NCBI GenBank assembly: GCA_030549495.1 | Contig: JAUIRK010000046.1 | Location: 186,001 to 250,000, forward strand | DNA length: 64,000 nt | Direction: 5' to 3' | Source: Nectonema munidae | Taxonomy: Eukaryota > Nematomorpha > Nectonematoida > Nectonematidae | Shown here: piece by piece, positions 1 to 14,400 of the stretch | Position numbering within the stretch: the stretch's first letter is position 1 | Layout: each line of letters begins with the position of its first letter | Position numbers and translations under genes: made by a program | Notes under the pieces: generated by a model | Database searches by the model: none | Told to the model about the DNA's origin: nothing | The model's input: the letters and a program-made list of their open reading frames with translations, nothing else

Positions 1-1330
1 TATTTTTAGATGAAATATTAAAAGTAAAATATTCTAACCTCACGATGTTTTATTTAACTCTCGCATTTTTCATTTTTCCTTACAATGTTTCCACTTTTAC
101 ACTCCCGTACTATATTAATAATATAGGTAGATAAAAGTGCATATCATTAAAATTTTTTAGGGAGTCGGCGATTTTTTTTTATAATTTTCAAAATTTATTA
201 CAATAAACACACCACCATTATTACCCAACATTATACTTGCACTTTAAGCTTCCAATCCCACCATAACTAAGGATAACTGCATGGATTTTAATAAGTCAAA
301 TTGACTTAGTTGTAATTCGCACCTTTTAGTTCAGTGGTTCTCAAATTCGAGTTTGCGGTCCCCTACAAGATCGCAAAGCAGTTTTATGAGGACAAAGAAA
401 GGGTTACTCAGTGGATAGCTTTGCTTGCACCATATTGAGTCATTTGCGATTTTTCCAATAAATCACATTTAAAAGAATAAATAATTCCATGCTGATCAAA
501 ATTAGGTATTAAATATAAAAATATAACTCAGTAAGCATTGGTTTTTGTTTTAATTTTCAAATTAATTTTTGTGTTATATTATTATTGTAACTTTTTCCAT
601 TGAAAATGAACCATTTTGCACTATTTAAAAACATTCTTTCTTGTAGTATTTTAATCTAAACAAAACTCAACTATTTTTACTAGTTTTACAAAAAATGTTT
701 CTACAGTTTCTATGGTTACATTTGATTAATGTGGTGGATTTAGTTTTGTGTTTATTGCAACTTCAGAATTTATATATAAGTTTGGGTGGGATTTGTGTCT
801 GGCTTCCTCTAAAAAAATAAAGCTAAGCTTTGCCTTGGAGCAGAGGAGTTGTGGAGATGAATGTAAAAAACGATATTTTACCTTTGTTAATATGAAATAT
901 TGAAAAAATAGTATATAGACTCATCATCTTAATTATTGGTATTTTTTAAACTAGATAAAAGTTGACTGACATCACATAAAAGCAGATTTTGGAAAAAGAA
1001 AAACATATTTTTTTGTGAAACCTAGCCTATGTTACCCACAAAGAGTATAATAGCTTTCCAATGATACCATTTTCAATCAAAATTTTCTTTAAATCTTCAC
1101 ATTATGCTTGTCTTTAAAAGTTGTCCCTTTTTTTAACTAAAATTTAGACCTAATTTTTCGAAGTAAAGTCCAGTTATCAAAAAAATTTAAAAACTTTTAC
1201 AAAAATATATTATTTTAGCATATGTAACAAACGATACGCTTTCAAATTTTATATATATCATGAAAAATAAATATTGAAAAACAGTTAAATTTTTTCTGCA
1301 AATCAAATAAGTAAAAGTTTCCAAAAAATC

Positions 1331-1368
<38 letters not shown>

Positions 1369-1971
1369 TTTGTTATTATATATTACATAATCATTTCAAC
1401 CAATCATATAGTTTTCATGAAATAAAACTGCAATTTCAAAGTTAAGTGTTTTGAACTTTTATGTAGAATTTTTGGAATGGTGCTTTCAATATTTATGTAA
1501 AATATATTTTGAAAATTTTTATTTTAAGTATGTTTTTTTAGCATCTTCCGATTTATACATTTAAATATATAATAAGGTCTAGCACTCCCCGGAGGTCTTG
1601 CCAGACCTCTGGTTATAGAGTGATGAAAATATACAACGTTTCCTAAAACTTACACTTACCTCTCTAAACTTACAAAAAAATAACCTCATGAAATTAGCAA
1701 AATCAAATGGTGGATGCATTTTTAACAAAAAGTTTATTAATATCTCTCACACCCCCTATAACTATTTCTCGTACCCTTTAAGGGTGCCTGCTCTATAGGT
1801 GTAAACGTAAAATTTCTGAGGTCAAAGGAGCTGGCGGTTTTGTACCTAAAATAGATAGGCGTTTGCTTCGTATGAATTTTTGCAATATTTTTAGTTAAAT
1901 TGTTCCTTAGTTAATACTCTTATATATTCACTCAATAACAAGGATTGTTTATCTTTACTTTTTTATTTTAG
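1..1971. other. AT-rich upstream region of the MAGUK gene
   Basis: No coding exon was recognised here. The stretch should hold the 5' untranslated exon or exons and the promoter of the MAGUK gene, because its first located exon is preceded by a splice acceptor. It contains an ATT microsatellite near 1332-1367 and, near 1592-1609, a small hairpin (GAGGTCT, loop TGCC, AGACCTC) in a locally GC-rich patch. Nothing else could be supported. Confidence 0.5.
1332..1367. repeat. (ATT)n microsatellite
   Basis: About twelve consecutive ATT units, directly visible. Likely polymorphic in length. Confidence 0.95.
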
Positions 1972-2490
1972 TGTAATGGGAATAAGTTTTATAACACATT
2001 ATAAAAAGAATTCTCATTTCAAAAAAAATGGCTTAGATTCTCAAATTTCTCAATTATTAAAGGTAACGTGTTCTATACTTCTATACTTATATCTATGCTT
2101 CTTATGTAACTTTATTTTTTAGACTAAAATTACATTAAAGAGACTATCTACAGTTTCGGTTATGTTATCTTACATATACAAAGACGTTACCTTTCTTCTT
2201 CCTTCAACTAATGAAATTCTTAGAGAATTTAACAATCTTATCAATCATTCAATAATAAAAGTGTTTCTCTTGTATTCGATCAAGTGAATATTTATTTTTA
2301 AATATTTTTTTAGGCATTATTCCTAACATTTGACTCAATTTTGGATACAAAAATGTTGAATCCTGAGAACAATTTTAACGCCCAGTTCCTCTATGAGTAT
2401 ACCCTATTTTCTAGTGCTGATACAGAGGAGAGTTTTTTGAATAATGAGTTTATAAGGTTTTACATTTTCAAGCCGCAAAATTGTGATTTG
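1972..2490 (+). other. MAGUK exons 1-3: L27 domain and start of PDZ
   Basis: Exons 1972-2062, 2123-2260 and 2314-2490, split by introns of 60 and 53 bp. The first holds in-frame ATG 1976. Exons 2 and 3 join into the run NEILREFNNLINHS, then IIKALFLTFDSI, which matches the helix 2 and 3 pattern of L27 hetero-dimerisation domains (compare SPHVKALLSVHDTV in MPP proteins, recalled). L27 domains pair with partners such as LIN7 or PATJ. Only the second L27 of the usual tandem is clear. The end of exon 3 (FIRFYIFKPQNCDL) is the first PDZ strand. The donor after exon 2 (GTGTTT) is weak; the donor after exon 3 is a strong GTGAGT. Confidence 0.75.
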
Positions 2491-5400
2491 GTGAGTAATT
2501 TCTTTATTCTTATTTTGATTCCTTTTAGCGTAAATGTACAATTTTTAGGGGTTGACTTTCAAAACAAAGGATAATAAAGTCGTTATATGCCGAATTTTTG
2601 AAAATGGTTTAGCTTTTAAGTCAAATTATTTACTTCCTGGTGATATTATATTAGCTATTAATGATAGAAGCATAGTTTCAATGCTTCAATTTCAAATCGA
2701 TATTTCTAGTATTGTTGCTGAATTTGTTAAAAACTTGTCTGGTCATATTTCAATTGTTATTCAAAGAGAAGTGAAATCTGAAAAAATGCTCTTCCCAAAA
2801 GTAAATATATCTTTCTTCTTTTACGTTACGTTTTATAATGCTATTATTCTTTTTCAATGATATATTTTTATAGGTAGGTTTTAAGTTTAATTTCAAGAGG
2901 TTTAGTGGAAAATATTTTTTATTGAATGTTTTAATAACTATGTAGCAATACAAAAAATTACTTTTGAAATTTGAACCCTTTAGTTAACAGTTTTTTAATT
3001 CTTTATTCGTTTTTTTATAAAAATTGTTCATAATAACCCTTGTTTTTTATCTTAAAGTAAAAAAAGTTATTTCTACTGAATTTACTCTTTATTGTGAAGA
3101 AAATGTGTCAAAGTTTAGCATTACTTATGAAAATACTTAATCTTGAAATAGAAATGTTTTTTAGCAATTCTTGAAAACGTATTACTTTGATGATACGTTA
3201 TATCTTTGATCATATTTAGGATATTGATACGCCTACATTTTATCGCGCTATGTTTTCATATGAACCTGACTCCGATTTTGATATTCCGTGCCCTAAAGCG
3301 GGCTTACGTTCACATGCAGGTGACGTATTGCGTGTGTATAACACAAACGATATTAATTGGTGGCACGCTAGCATCCATCATTCTCCTTCCAATTTAAATT
3401 ATAATTCATCTGAAGTCGCTTTGATTCCCAGTGAAATTTGTCTCAAAAAAAGGCTTAAAAATCAAAATTTTTCTAGTTTAAAGTCTTCAAAATCTGGCGT
3501 CAAAAGTAAATCCATTTTCAACCTTGTCTTTTATTCATCTCCCTCACTAAATTTCTCTTTCACGTGAATTATGTAGAAAATAGGTGAGTTCTGTTTTTAT
3601 GTATTTTCGAGTTATTAAATTATTTCCCTACTTTGTATGATAGCCGCTTATCTCCTTTAAACATGCTGTGCCTGTAATTTACTCACAATCTGTGATAAAT
3701 ACTTATTTTTAAAATGTTTCTCTTATTTTTCCGCTTAGTAGTAGATGTTTCATATTCTTAGTCACATATATGTTTGCTTTTCTTTTTGAATGAATTTTCA
3801 TGCAACTTGTAACCAATTTCATCCCGTCGTCAATTTTAACTGACGCAGACGATTTCCAAGGTATTTTTATATCAAATTACTTGTTCTCGTCTGTTTTTCT
3901 GGAATGAAATGGAAGCAGGCGATTTTTATTTCTCGGGTACCTGGTGACCCATTGTGCCTAACATCGTTGCGAGAAGAAATAGTGAGTAAGGAGACGTGTA
4001 AAAGACAAGAGTCACTATTTATTTTAGAATTTGATTTATAATTTTCGAAAATTATTTGATGACGTAGAAAAAAATAAACTCGCTTCACGCCTAAAGTCTA
4101 CATTTTTCACAAGTCAGAGTCGAAATTCGCTCAGTGAGCAAATTTCACCATCTCTTGTTGATGTATATGAAGAATGGGGAGAAGAAGATACTAGCTTCAA
4201 CGATAAATTCTATTTTTACGAAAAAGTTTCCAAGTTTATCTCACCTCTCGGCATATATCGTGCAATAATTCTTGTTGGTAAGGAGTCTTTATTACACTTT
4301 GCTACTAAATTATTTGTTTTAAATAACAGAATACTTCAATTTTTTTAATGCACACTTATTTTAAAAATTCTGAGAAATATAAAAACTAACTTTTAATGCT
4401 AACCACCTTTCTTGTCACTTTACATCCCTTCATACCTAGATTCGATGGATAAGTTTCCTTACATTCTTTATTTAAATATTGATTAAAACAAATTTATTAG
4501 CAATAAATTTTAATTCAAAATGTAAATCTGAATATTTACTTTTTTTAAATATAAAATCAGATATGTTATCGTTTCACTACGGCACCAAAGTCTGTTTTAA
4601 ATAAAAAAACAACTAGCATATTAATACAATTGTAGATACTTGCAAGTGGTTTTTATTGGAGTTATAGATTTATACCGTATTTCTTGAAAAAGGCTTAATC
4701 GATCCTTGAAAGCTTAATGGAGTATCCATCACAGTCGTGAACTTCTTAAATCCTGAAGCACATTTTCCTCATCATTACTTTTTAGTACAAATATCATTTA
4801 TAGGTATGAACAGCGAGATATTTTAAGGATTAATTGATCCATATTTGTGTCATACTTTTGGCATTCATCACACGTTAATCTTTTCTCTGCATCTAATCGT
4901 GTATATTGAATATTTTATTATAAGGCAGACAAATCAAACTTTATTCAATTCATTCACAATAACTCTCAACATTTTTTATTTGTAATGCATAAAAAATCAA
5001 ACTACATTTTCTTCCTTGAATATTAAGAAATGGATGTGAAAAATCTTCAATAAAATTTAGAAGCAAATTCTAAAAAAATTTGAATATTACGAATCATTTC
5101 AATTAGTATATTGAATCACAGTTAGTATTATTCCACGATCCTTCTGACTATGGTAGCCATAATGCTCCAATCTATTAAACAGTGCGTCTTTATAGCTTAC
5201 AAGAAAAATATTATGGTAAGATATTTTGACATATTTTCGAGTTTAGTGTACCTCATGAAATCGTATTGAAGTCACTAAACACAACCAAAATTAAGCCTTT
5301 AAAGATCATAATTTTGAAGATTAATCGCCTGCTTCACTTACCAATAGAATTAAATGATTTTGAACCTGAGAATTTAAGTAAAATTTAAATTTAATTTAAT

Positions 5401-8400
5401 TTAAAAAGAAAACTAACCGACTAACTCCTCTAATAAGATTGCTATTTCTAGCTCCAAATGCTCAAGCCTTGTTGTACATACATTAGGATTTTAAATATAA
5501 GTAATGAAAAAAAGACTAATATTTTTTTCACTCAAAGTATATGGAATCAATGAACATTAAAATTCAAAAATAAGTGACAAATATTTTCCGAATACAATTA
5601 AACTTCCATAATACATAAGTGCTTAGGACTGGCATTAATGCCCTTAATAGAGAAGTATCTTTATTGAAGAAATGAATGATAAATATTCAGACTAAAATAT
5701 ATTAAGCATAATAAGTTTTTTTATTTCGCATTTGTATGGAAAAATGAGGTGTCCGCGGGAAGAAGTTTAACGTACTCCGTTTTTTCTAAGATATGAAAAA
5801 TTTTAATAAATAAAAAAAATAGCCAGACTGTACACAAACCATTCAAATTATTGAATCTTTTGATCATAAAAGGAAGACAATCGCATACAATTTTTCGTAT
5901 TTTCTTTTCAAATATGGTATTTCCTTAGGGATAATGTTGGAAGTAGTTGGGCTGGGGCAAAGTGGTAAATGTCTCTTTACGATAACGCAGTTATTACAGC
6001 GCTACTCCTTCCTCTATCATATCCCTTTCGTGACCAGTGTATCATATATGATACATAAACAGTTTTATCTTCGTCTGCTTTTTCAAATAGTTGTGTATAT
6101 GAATCTTCTGCTTTTTAATAAGTATCGTCTGATTTTTCTGGTCACGAAAGGGTTATTAAAATAAACTTTGCTATCGCGCATTAGCCTTTTAAAAGTGAAA
6201 CGCTGACTCTCGCTGTGTTTCTTGTTTCTCGAAATATTTGTATAATCGAACTTTTAGTTTCTTATTTAGCAATTATTATAAGTAACTCGAAATTAAGAAA
6301 TTTGAAAATCATTTATGATCTTATCATACTGAAAAACTTATTTCGACTCATTAAATAGTAATCATCTGCTTTTCAGGACTCTCCATTTCATGGTTTTGTC
6401 ATTGTCTTAGACTTGATGAAATGTTAATGCCTGAATATTTTTTAGGTTCAAATCAAAAAGATGTTTTGAGTATTACGCAATCACTTATTTCTTCAAATCC
6501 ATCTCATTTTAAGAAGATTATTCCTTGTAATGCATTCAATTATAAACTTTTCTTCTTTGTTGTTATTTAAATCCGTTTTGAATGATAATTTACTTCTTCT
6601 AATTGGTAATGTAGTGAATTTTCAAAAAATTACTTCTTTACTTGCTCGATAAAATAATTGGGAACTTCTGAAAAAAAAATAATTTCAATTTACTGCCGCT
6701 TTGAAAAATAGTGGTGTAAGTTTTGTCATTTTGAAGAATAATCATCCAATGTAACAAAATGAAATGTGAAAAAAGAAATTCAGTATTTTGTTATTTGTTA
6801 TTTTTAGTAAATTAGTAATTATTATTTATATAGTTGGTTATTTTGCAAATTATTTAGAATTGTTATAAGAATAAATCAACTTATGAATTATTTTTTTAGT
6901 TAATTTGTTATTTATTTAGATAAGTTATTTATTTAGTTAGGTAATTAGTTGGTTAGATATTTTGTCAGTTAGTTCTATATTCAATTTTATATTTAAAATT
7001 TCATGCCCAACGGGATTCGTATTCTTCAAAACCTCCCACGTATGGTGTGAAAGAGCCTGATTAAAAAGAGATGCATTCTGCCAGCTTTTTATCCTAGTTT
7101 TCTTCTGAAGAATTCAAAGGTTTTTACGGTTAGGTAGTGCTCTAGCGACCCTATTCTAACTTTGCTAGTAATCAAGCTACCACAATATATTAAGATTTTT
7201 TCACACTTTGGAAGCGTTTGCGTTAGGATTGTATCGTTCACTCCGCTGTATTTATATATTTGAAACATACATTCTTGTAAAATTATATATATCAAGGTAT
7301 AGTTATGCAGTAACGAGAGCCGGTTTTCGTCGTTTAGTGGGATGGAAAGTCCAGGTAGGCCTCGACTTAGCATTCCGAGTGCGATCACGATATCCGAAAG
7401 GATCTTAAATAAGCCATTCTATATTTATCAGTTAGAGTATAATCTATCGAGTCTCTTATTCAGTTGTGCATGTCTGTAGTGCATACATTCATCAATTCAC
7501 TTAACGATTCAATTTTAATTATGTATATTAATTTCTCACGATACTTATTTTCTATTCCATACTTAAAGATACATATAACATGATTAATTACAAATTCACT
7601 CATTTTATTAACAAACGCTTATATGATGCCATAAATACATATGCATATATATTTCGAACAGATATATCTATCTAGAGATGGGTGAATTCATTGCATTTTT
7701 CTTTATAGTATGGCGGCCATGTTTTATGCGCGTCATAAAATTTTCAGATTTCCTTTTTGAAAACGTGCTATCAAAAGATTTAAGAGATTTATATTATATA
7801 AGCACAAATAATAACATTAATCTTTTTTCTAAATTAATAATTATATTTCAAAACTTTTGTCATGTTTGGAGCAATTACATTAAAAATTTTTTCTTATATG
7901 AAGCAAAAATAAATTTTGAAGCCTTTTATTTAATTTTTGACTCAAAATCCTGTTGTATTCATGCTCTAATACTTTTCAGCATTTCTAATGATATGTTTTT
8001 TAATATTCTTTAAAATAATTAATCATATAGGACAATTGCATATCAGACAAAGATAAAATTCTTTATCTACCTATTAACCTCAATTTTACTTAGATCAGTG
8101 GTCTCCATTATCAGTCAGGGATCATGTTTCGAACCCATATACCACCTAAGAGCAGGATTATTGATTTTCAAAGTCGAAAAAATATTATTAAAGATGAAGA
8201 AAAATACTCTTTAATTTATTTCAATTATTTTTAACTTTTTTAGGTACATCAGTTTCCATACTTTCTTCTAAATTATACAATAACAATAGCAAAAATAATA
8301 ACAATAATAGTATTTATCTGCATAATCAATATAATTTTATTGGTGACGATGAGGAAGAAGATTTGAATGATGAGAATATTTTTGTCAAATATTCAAACGT

Positions 8401-11400
8401 TGAAACATTTGATCTTTTTCTTAAAAAAAGTGATGTACTAGACCTTCTTTCTCAAGGATTCACGCCTGTTTTATCTCCTAGTATAAAGGTAAGCTTCCTT
8501 GAATCCTTTTTACTCGTATTTTTGAATCCATCTGTTTGAAGTGTATGAAGAATTTACGCATTAAAGAAATCAAGCCATACATCATATGTGTTAGTCTTCA
8601 GTATGAAAATTCTTCCATAAAAGATTCTTCCAAAGTAATACTATTATATATCTATAAACATAAATTATATAACTTTTTCTTTATTTTACAAGTCCAATTA
8701 AAATTTTTTTTTCGGAATATTTATCTTAACTTTTATTGTAAAAATAGTCTTAAAAACTTTTATAAATTATATTATAGAAAGAGCATTCAAAGAGTTAAAC
8801 CATTTTCAGTGAAAGACCGAACAGCTAACGTTGTTGGAATGTCTTAGTTGGAACAACCTTGTTTGAAACATCAGTCTTTGAAATGTCCTAGTTACAGTTT
8901 TTCTTAAAACCGATCCATGGTATGCATGTTGGGGGTCCGTGGCATTCCGAAGTCGAGCCTGAGATTGACAAACAACATGTGGCATTCTCACGCCTCCTAT
9001 GCGGCCCACTTATCCTGCAGTTTTGAACACAGAACAAATAGGAAGCGTATTAGAGATTACATCTAATGTCATATTATTAAATTTTGAATCAAAGCCTTAG
9101 ACTATATTTCTTGTGCTTATCATAGGTCAAAATCTTTCACACAATCTAGTTTTCTGTACTGCAAAAGTACGATTACATCAAGTGTTGAAAAGGTATCATT
9201 AGAGCACAGAACACCTGGTAGTGGCAACTAGATATAGATTAACCCATTAAATACCATAGAAATCAGACGATATTTAAAAAAACGCAGACGATTTATATTC
9301 AAAGTCATTGAAAAAAGCAGACGAAGATGAAATTACTTATGTTCCCAAATGGGAACATTGGGACTTAATGGGTTAATCCACTACCTATGTAAATAATTTC
9401 GTATTTTATGTTTGCAATTTAATGATATATTTGATTTTCATGCGCCGATCTGCCGGTGTCAAAAATAATCTTTTTCCACGATCTCAAAAAATTTGAAATA
9501 TACTGTAACTATACTATTATATTTTAGATCATATTTTTTATTTTGTATCATAAGTAATAATGCTATTTCAAACGTTTCCTTTTATTTTATTTACAGATAT
9601 ATTTATAAAGACAATTTCTATTTTTCATTAAAAATAATATAAACCTTAAAGACTCATGCTTTATGATTAGAAGGTACTATTAAGTTGATTAATTAACTCT
9701 TATTTTTTAACTACACATTTTTCAATTGAATATCACTTTTTACAACAAAATTTTAGGGTCACATGTTTGCGGATTCTTTATATATTTAGGAAAATTTTTA
9801 CTAATCAACAAACAAATGATATTCTTCATAAGATCCACCATATAAACAGAAGATATGGAATATGATAAAATAAGGAGATGAAAGTGTAATTTATTTGGAG
9901 TCGCAATTGTACATTTGAAAAAATATTGGGGTTAGAAATTTCTAAAAATTAATCCAAAGATAATTACTAAATTAGTTATTTACTCTCAGAAACAAATTTA
10001 GAAAAATGGATAGATCGAATATGATCTTTTACTTTACCATCTATAGTCCAAGAGTTGTCAATCTGTGTGATATTGTGGGCGATTTCAATTATCGTGTGGA
10101 CTACAACGAATTTATTTTAAATGGTAAACGATAAAGGTAGTCTTTTGGATAATTAATCCTGCAACTAATCGTAATAATTTGTACTGGGTTCTTACGTTAC
10201 TTGGAAAAAATGGAATTTTTTTCCAAGCCGTCATCCGCATTCACAATTTTCAAATATTTTTCTTTTTCTATATACCGAAACGTTTTTTTCTGATTTTCAA
10301 TTTTTACTTTATCCAAAATTTTTAAAATTACGTCTTTTCTCTCTAAATTTTTAAGAAGTATAAAACAATAGCGATTTTGATATTCGCATTCGCTAAAAAA
10401 TGAATTCTGGCATCCGCATCCACTAGGATGGTAAATTTGATATTCACATGCGCGGGTGCAAAAATTTTAACATCCGATACATCCCTAATTTTAACGCTTT
10501 GAGGACCATAATTTTTATAACTGATCGTCTGTTTTCTTTTTCATTGGAATTATTTTAAGCAGAAGATTATTATTTCTTGTTACATCGGTGTTATTATGTC
10601 GTAGTAAAAAATTAAAAATTAAGATTTTTAAAAGCACTTTTCAGGCATCGTTTGTAATATCAAAAAATAGTTATCTGAAAAAATTTGGCTTATTTTATGC
10701 TTATTTAGTTTGCCGCATGGTAGTTTATATTCCAGAAATATTTGCTATATGCCAGACTACTTTATATATAATAGAAGACTAAAAACAAATTACACATTTA
10801 TCATGAAAATTTCAATTTATTTTGTTGAATCATCTGTAAACCATTAAATTATTCAAAGTTAATAGTAAAATCTCGTTTTGTGCGAAACTCTGGCATCATT
10901 TTCTGAGAGATTAATCTTTGTCTAATGTATCTATCTCTTGCGCAGTATCCGGTTACTTCATTGCAAGCTTCAGTCATAACTTTTATTCCTCTTTTGCCTG
11001 GGTATGATTTGTCCACTTTGGTACCATTAAAGGTGTCTTCATAATGTCACTAACCTTTACATCTGATAAAGACGCAATGTAAGGAGGCTCAGTATGTAAA
11101 TAATTTTTCCAGTTAATCATGGAATGATATTTTTGTGCATGCCATTTTATTTTAGGAATTACCATTTTTCTTATGTTGAATACAGAATGCATATCATCAT
11201 TTACATCTTTTTCATCATCTGTAAATCTTTTAGCATCTTCTTTTGAGATAGTTTTCTTTTTTCTAATTTTTTGAATAATTGAAACAGCAATTTTTCTTAC
11301 ATTCATATCTTCATCTGCACACATACTAAGAAGAAGCTGCTCTGTGTGGGCGAAAAAAGCATTTCTTTGAACAGTTTTTTTGCTATCATCTTTTCTTCAT

Positions 11401-14400
11401 CATTTAGTTGCTTTAAGTATAGCAAGGACTGGAAAACGTTTTTGGACCGTCTGTTACATAAGGATGAAACTTAATGAAAAACCACATTGGTGCACTAAAC
11501 TTTATAATCACAATAACGATTCTTCTCAATTCATAGCTAGGTCTTGATGTGGCTACATAGAGTGTAAGAATTCTACTCCATAGTGTATTCCATCTTGATA
11601 CACATAGAGGACCTGGCTCTATGGCAGCTAAATCACTATCAACAACACCAGTAATAACCGCATTGCAAATTCTATACAAATATTATTGATCCCATGACAG
11701 ATCTTCCCTTAGTTTTTCGTTCAAAACTGGGAAATTAGTAAAGTTAATTGTTTGAAATGAAACAACTGGGAGCTCAGATAAACTCTCTCTTAATTGTTTT
11801 TCAATTGGACCAGACCAATGCTCAGGACCCTTTAATTTACCATCATATTTATAAAAAAGTGCACGAAAAGGCAGCTCATTTCCGTGAAGCTGACAAATGA
11901 AATAATGAAGTGGGAGGCCAAGTAATATTTCAAGATGATGAATCGCTCCGTTTGTTGAGCCCACATTTGCATTCGTTCCATCACTACCGACACATACAAT
12001 AGGCTGCTGAATTAAATTTTTCTGCACTAGAAATTTATAAATAGTTTTCGCAATTTTTTTTCCATGTTCAGATTCAGGAGTGACATGTGTCAGATATTCA
12101 TTGCCAGATTCCACCATAATGATATAATGACCTTTCACCATTATCTTTGAACTCCATTTATTAGTTTTTTCTTTCTTTACCATCACTCGAGTGGCTGTCT
12201 TTTTACCATCAAAATACAATGACGTTATGTTTTCTAAACTTGATTCTTCACTTGCTTGTCTTTTTAGTCTGTATTTTTTTCTTTCATTTCTTATTTTATG
12301 TGGCCCAATAATTTGACTCTTGTCATTCTTTGTTATGATGCCATAATCAATCAATGTAGCAGTAGCTATAGCAGCTCCGGCATAATCACTAATTAAATAT
12401 CTGTCACAAGTAACGGCCAATGTGGGAAGGTTTGTTCTGTTCTGTGAAATGTTGTTTTTCAGATTTTTTGGATTGGGTAGGAAATCTCCTCAATAACTTT
12501 TTGGCTATGTAGTTGAGCAACTTTTCTATCACCAATCGTTTTTTCCCATATCTCTGAACAACTTTCGGCAGCCATCTTTATGATCAATGAGACATCGGCA
12601 AATTTTCCCTTACACTTATATTGCCAACAGTTCTTCAACATATCACCTTTTGAAGGAAGCTTGTCGATTGGAAGAACACTTCCGGAACCAAACAAGGAAT
12701 GCTTTGTAGCACCTCTTGTTAATACACTGAGTTGAGAATCCATTCGAAATAATTAATTAATCTAAAAAATTTCAAAATTTAAAACTAATAGTTAAAAATA
12801 GTAATATTTTTATAGTTAAAAATCAGGTTTAAAAAGTGAATATTGTTTAATTACTTATCATATTTCAAATAAAAATGCTGCAGACTAAAAGTTTACAAAT
12901 TAACCTGAAATTTTGCATAAAGTCATAAATTTGTATAAGGAATATTGCCTGAAAAGTGCAGCTTATAGCTAAAACGGCGTTATACTGGTCCTCAAAATGT
13001 TAATAAAAGAGGCGATTAATTCAAAAGCACAATTTTTTTCAAATTTATGAAAGAAGATCAAACAATGACAGTAGATTATCATTTTTATATCTAGTTTCTA
13101 ATGATTTATCAATTTTTCATGGGATTAGTTTGAATAAATATTTATTTTATCAATAAAGTTATAACTTATAATTCAAGTTTTTAACTTCTTCGGGACAAGA
13201 ATTTTGAATACCATTCCTCGGCTTTCTTTTTCAATGAAAGCAGTGGTTTTTCATTTCTTGGGGTACTGGTGTCACACTCGTCCTTAAATGGTGAAACTGA
13301 TATCAAATATTCAGACTGCCACATACCCACACTTAACAATCATTGATTCTTGAAAAATTCTAGAATTATCTTTAAATTTTGTTGCACATAATGCCTTGGC
13401 TAATACATCTGCTTATACAATGTATTTTTATATAAGGATAATAGTATAAACAAGCCATCGTAAAATCTATATTTGTTGTAAGCAGTGTTCTCTCTATCAG
13501 GGTTTCATAACCCCAAGTCATAGCCTCCTTAAGAGGCTATATTTAAAACAGCAGGGGCCATGAAATTCTTCAAATTTGTTAATGATACTATGATAATAAT
13601 AATAATAATATAAGCGCACAACTACTTTTCATTTAAAACGCGTTTATTTTAAGGTAATTTTTTATATTTCGGGATCATGACCATTAAAAATATTTTATCG
13701 AACCACAGATATAAAAACGTTGCGAATCTCTGCTCTAAAGCTTACACCCGAACACTACCCAAACATTTGAAAAATAGGGCTTGATTTAATTAAAAAAGGT
13801 CCACCCGAAAATAGTTTAATGTTATAGCTTAATGTATATGTGCTATTGAAAAATATAAGATGCTATAAAAAATTTCCCTCTTTCCAATTAAATTTTCTAC
13901 AAGTCTACTAAAAATTCTATATTATTGATATATTTAGAGGATGCCCGGTGTAAATATTTACAATAATTATAGTATCGCATATACAATTTTTTTGGGATCT
14001 GGTGTTAAAAACATTAGAGGTAACAGCGCCAAAGTTCAAAACTATTTTTTGCTTTTATCTCATCGGATATACTCTGGAATAGCAGATACAATACATTTAC
14101 AAGAGATATCTGATATGAATTAAAAATATAAAATTAAATAATATATAAAACTTATAATTTTTCTGTATAAACTCGCATTTGCATGAAATTTGTCTTATGT
14201 TCACAATTCCAATTTTGTGTCGAAAATGGGTGCTAGTGAAAATAAGTGTTTCGCCAAATTATCTCGTAAAGAAAACTATTGTTAGAAATTGCAGGCAATG
14301 ATGTTTGGATGTTGCTTACTATTCCACTCTTTTCTCTATTGTATTTCATCCATGTCTTTGTCTCTGACGTTTAAATTCATTATTAGTCTGCTTGCGATTT

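Larger units (their letters stand above)
4068..6526 (+). other. MAGUK exons 6-7: HOOK and start of kinase-like domain
   Basis: Exon 6 (4068-4277) uses an acceptor with a poor pyrimidine tract. It was chosen because it is the only nearby one found that keeps phase 1 from exon 5 without a stop; it gives a basic KKKNKL segment typical of the HOOK. It then reads YEEWGEEDT, matching the conserved YEEV/YEEM that precedes the kinase domain, and ends in RAIILV. Exon 7 (6446-6526) continues GSNQKDVLSITQSL and PSHFKKIIP. This aligns without gaps to the PALS1 segment IILIG to AVPH as recalled. The glycine-rich P-loop is missing. Confidence 0.75.

Noticed and set aside
3220-3505. Assignment of the SH3 and PDZ to DLG5
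   Set aside because: PDZ spacing alone fitted, but the IPC..AG and WW pattern of the SH3 and the short linker are of the MPP/CASK type.
7678-8013. 111-codon open frame in MAGUK intron 7 as a missing middle exon of the kinase-like domain
   Set aside because: Its residues (many Phe, Ile, Asn) do not match the domain, and joining exons 6446-6526 and 8244-8488 directly already gives the right phase and length.
8244-8260. GTSV at the start of exon 8 as the family's YGTS motif
   Set aside because: Alignment back from KPYII places the YGTS position about 50 residues further on, at DLFLKK. The resemblance is coincidental.
8536-8847. 103-codon open frame as one continuous gene
   Set aside because: Only 8542-8634 matches the MAGUK; the rest is intron after a GTAATA donor and is Phe/Lys/Asn-rich chance reading.
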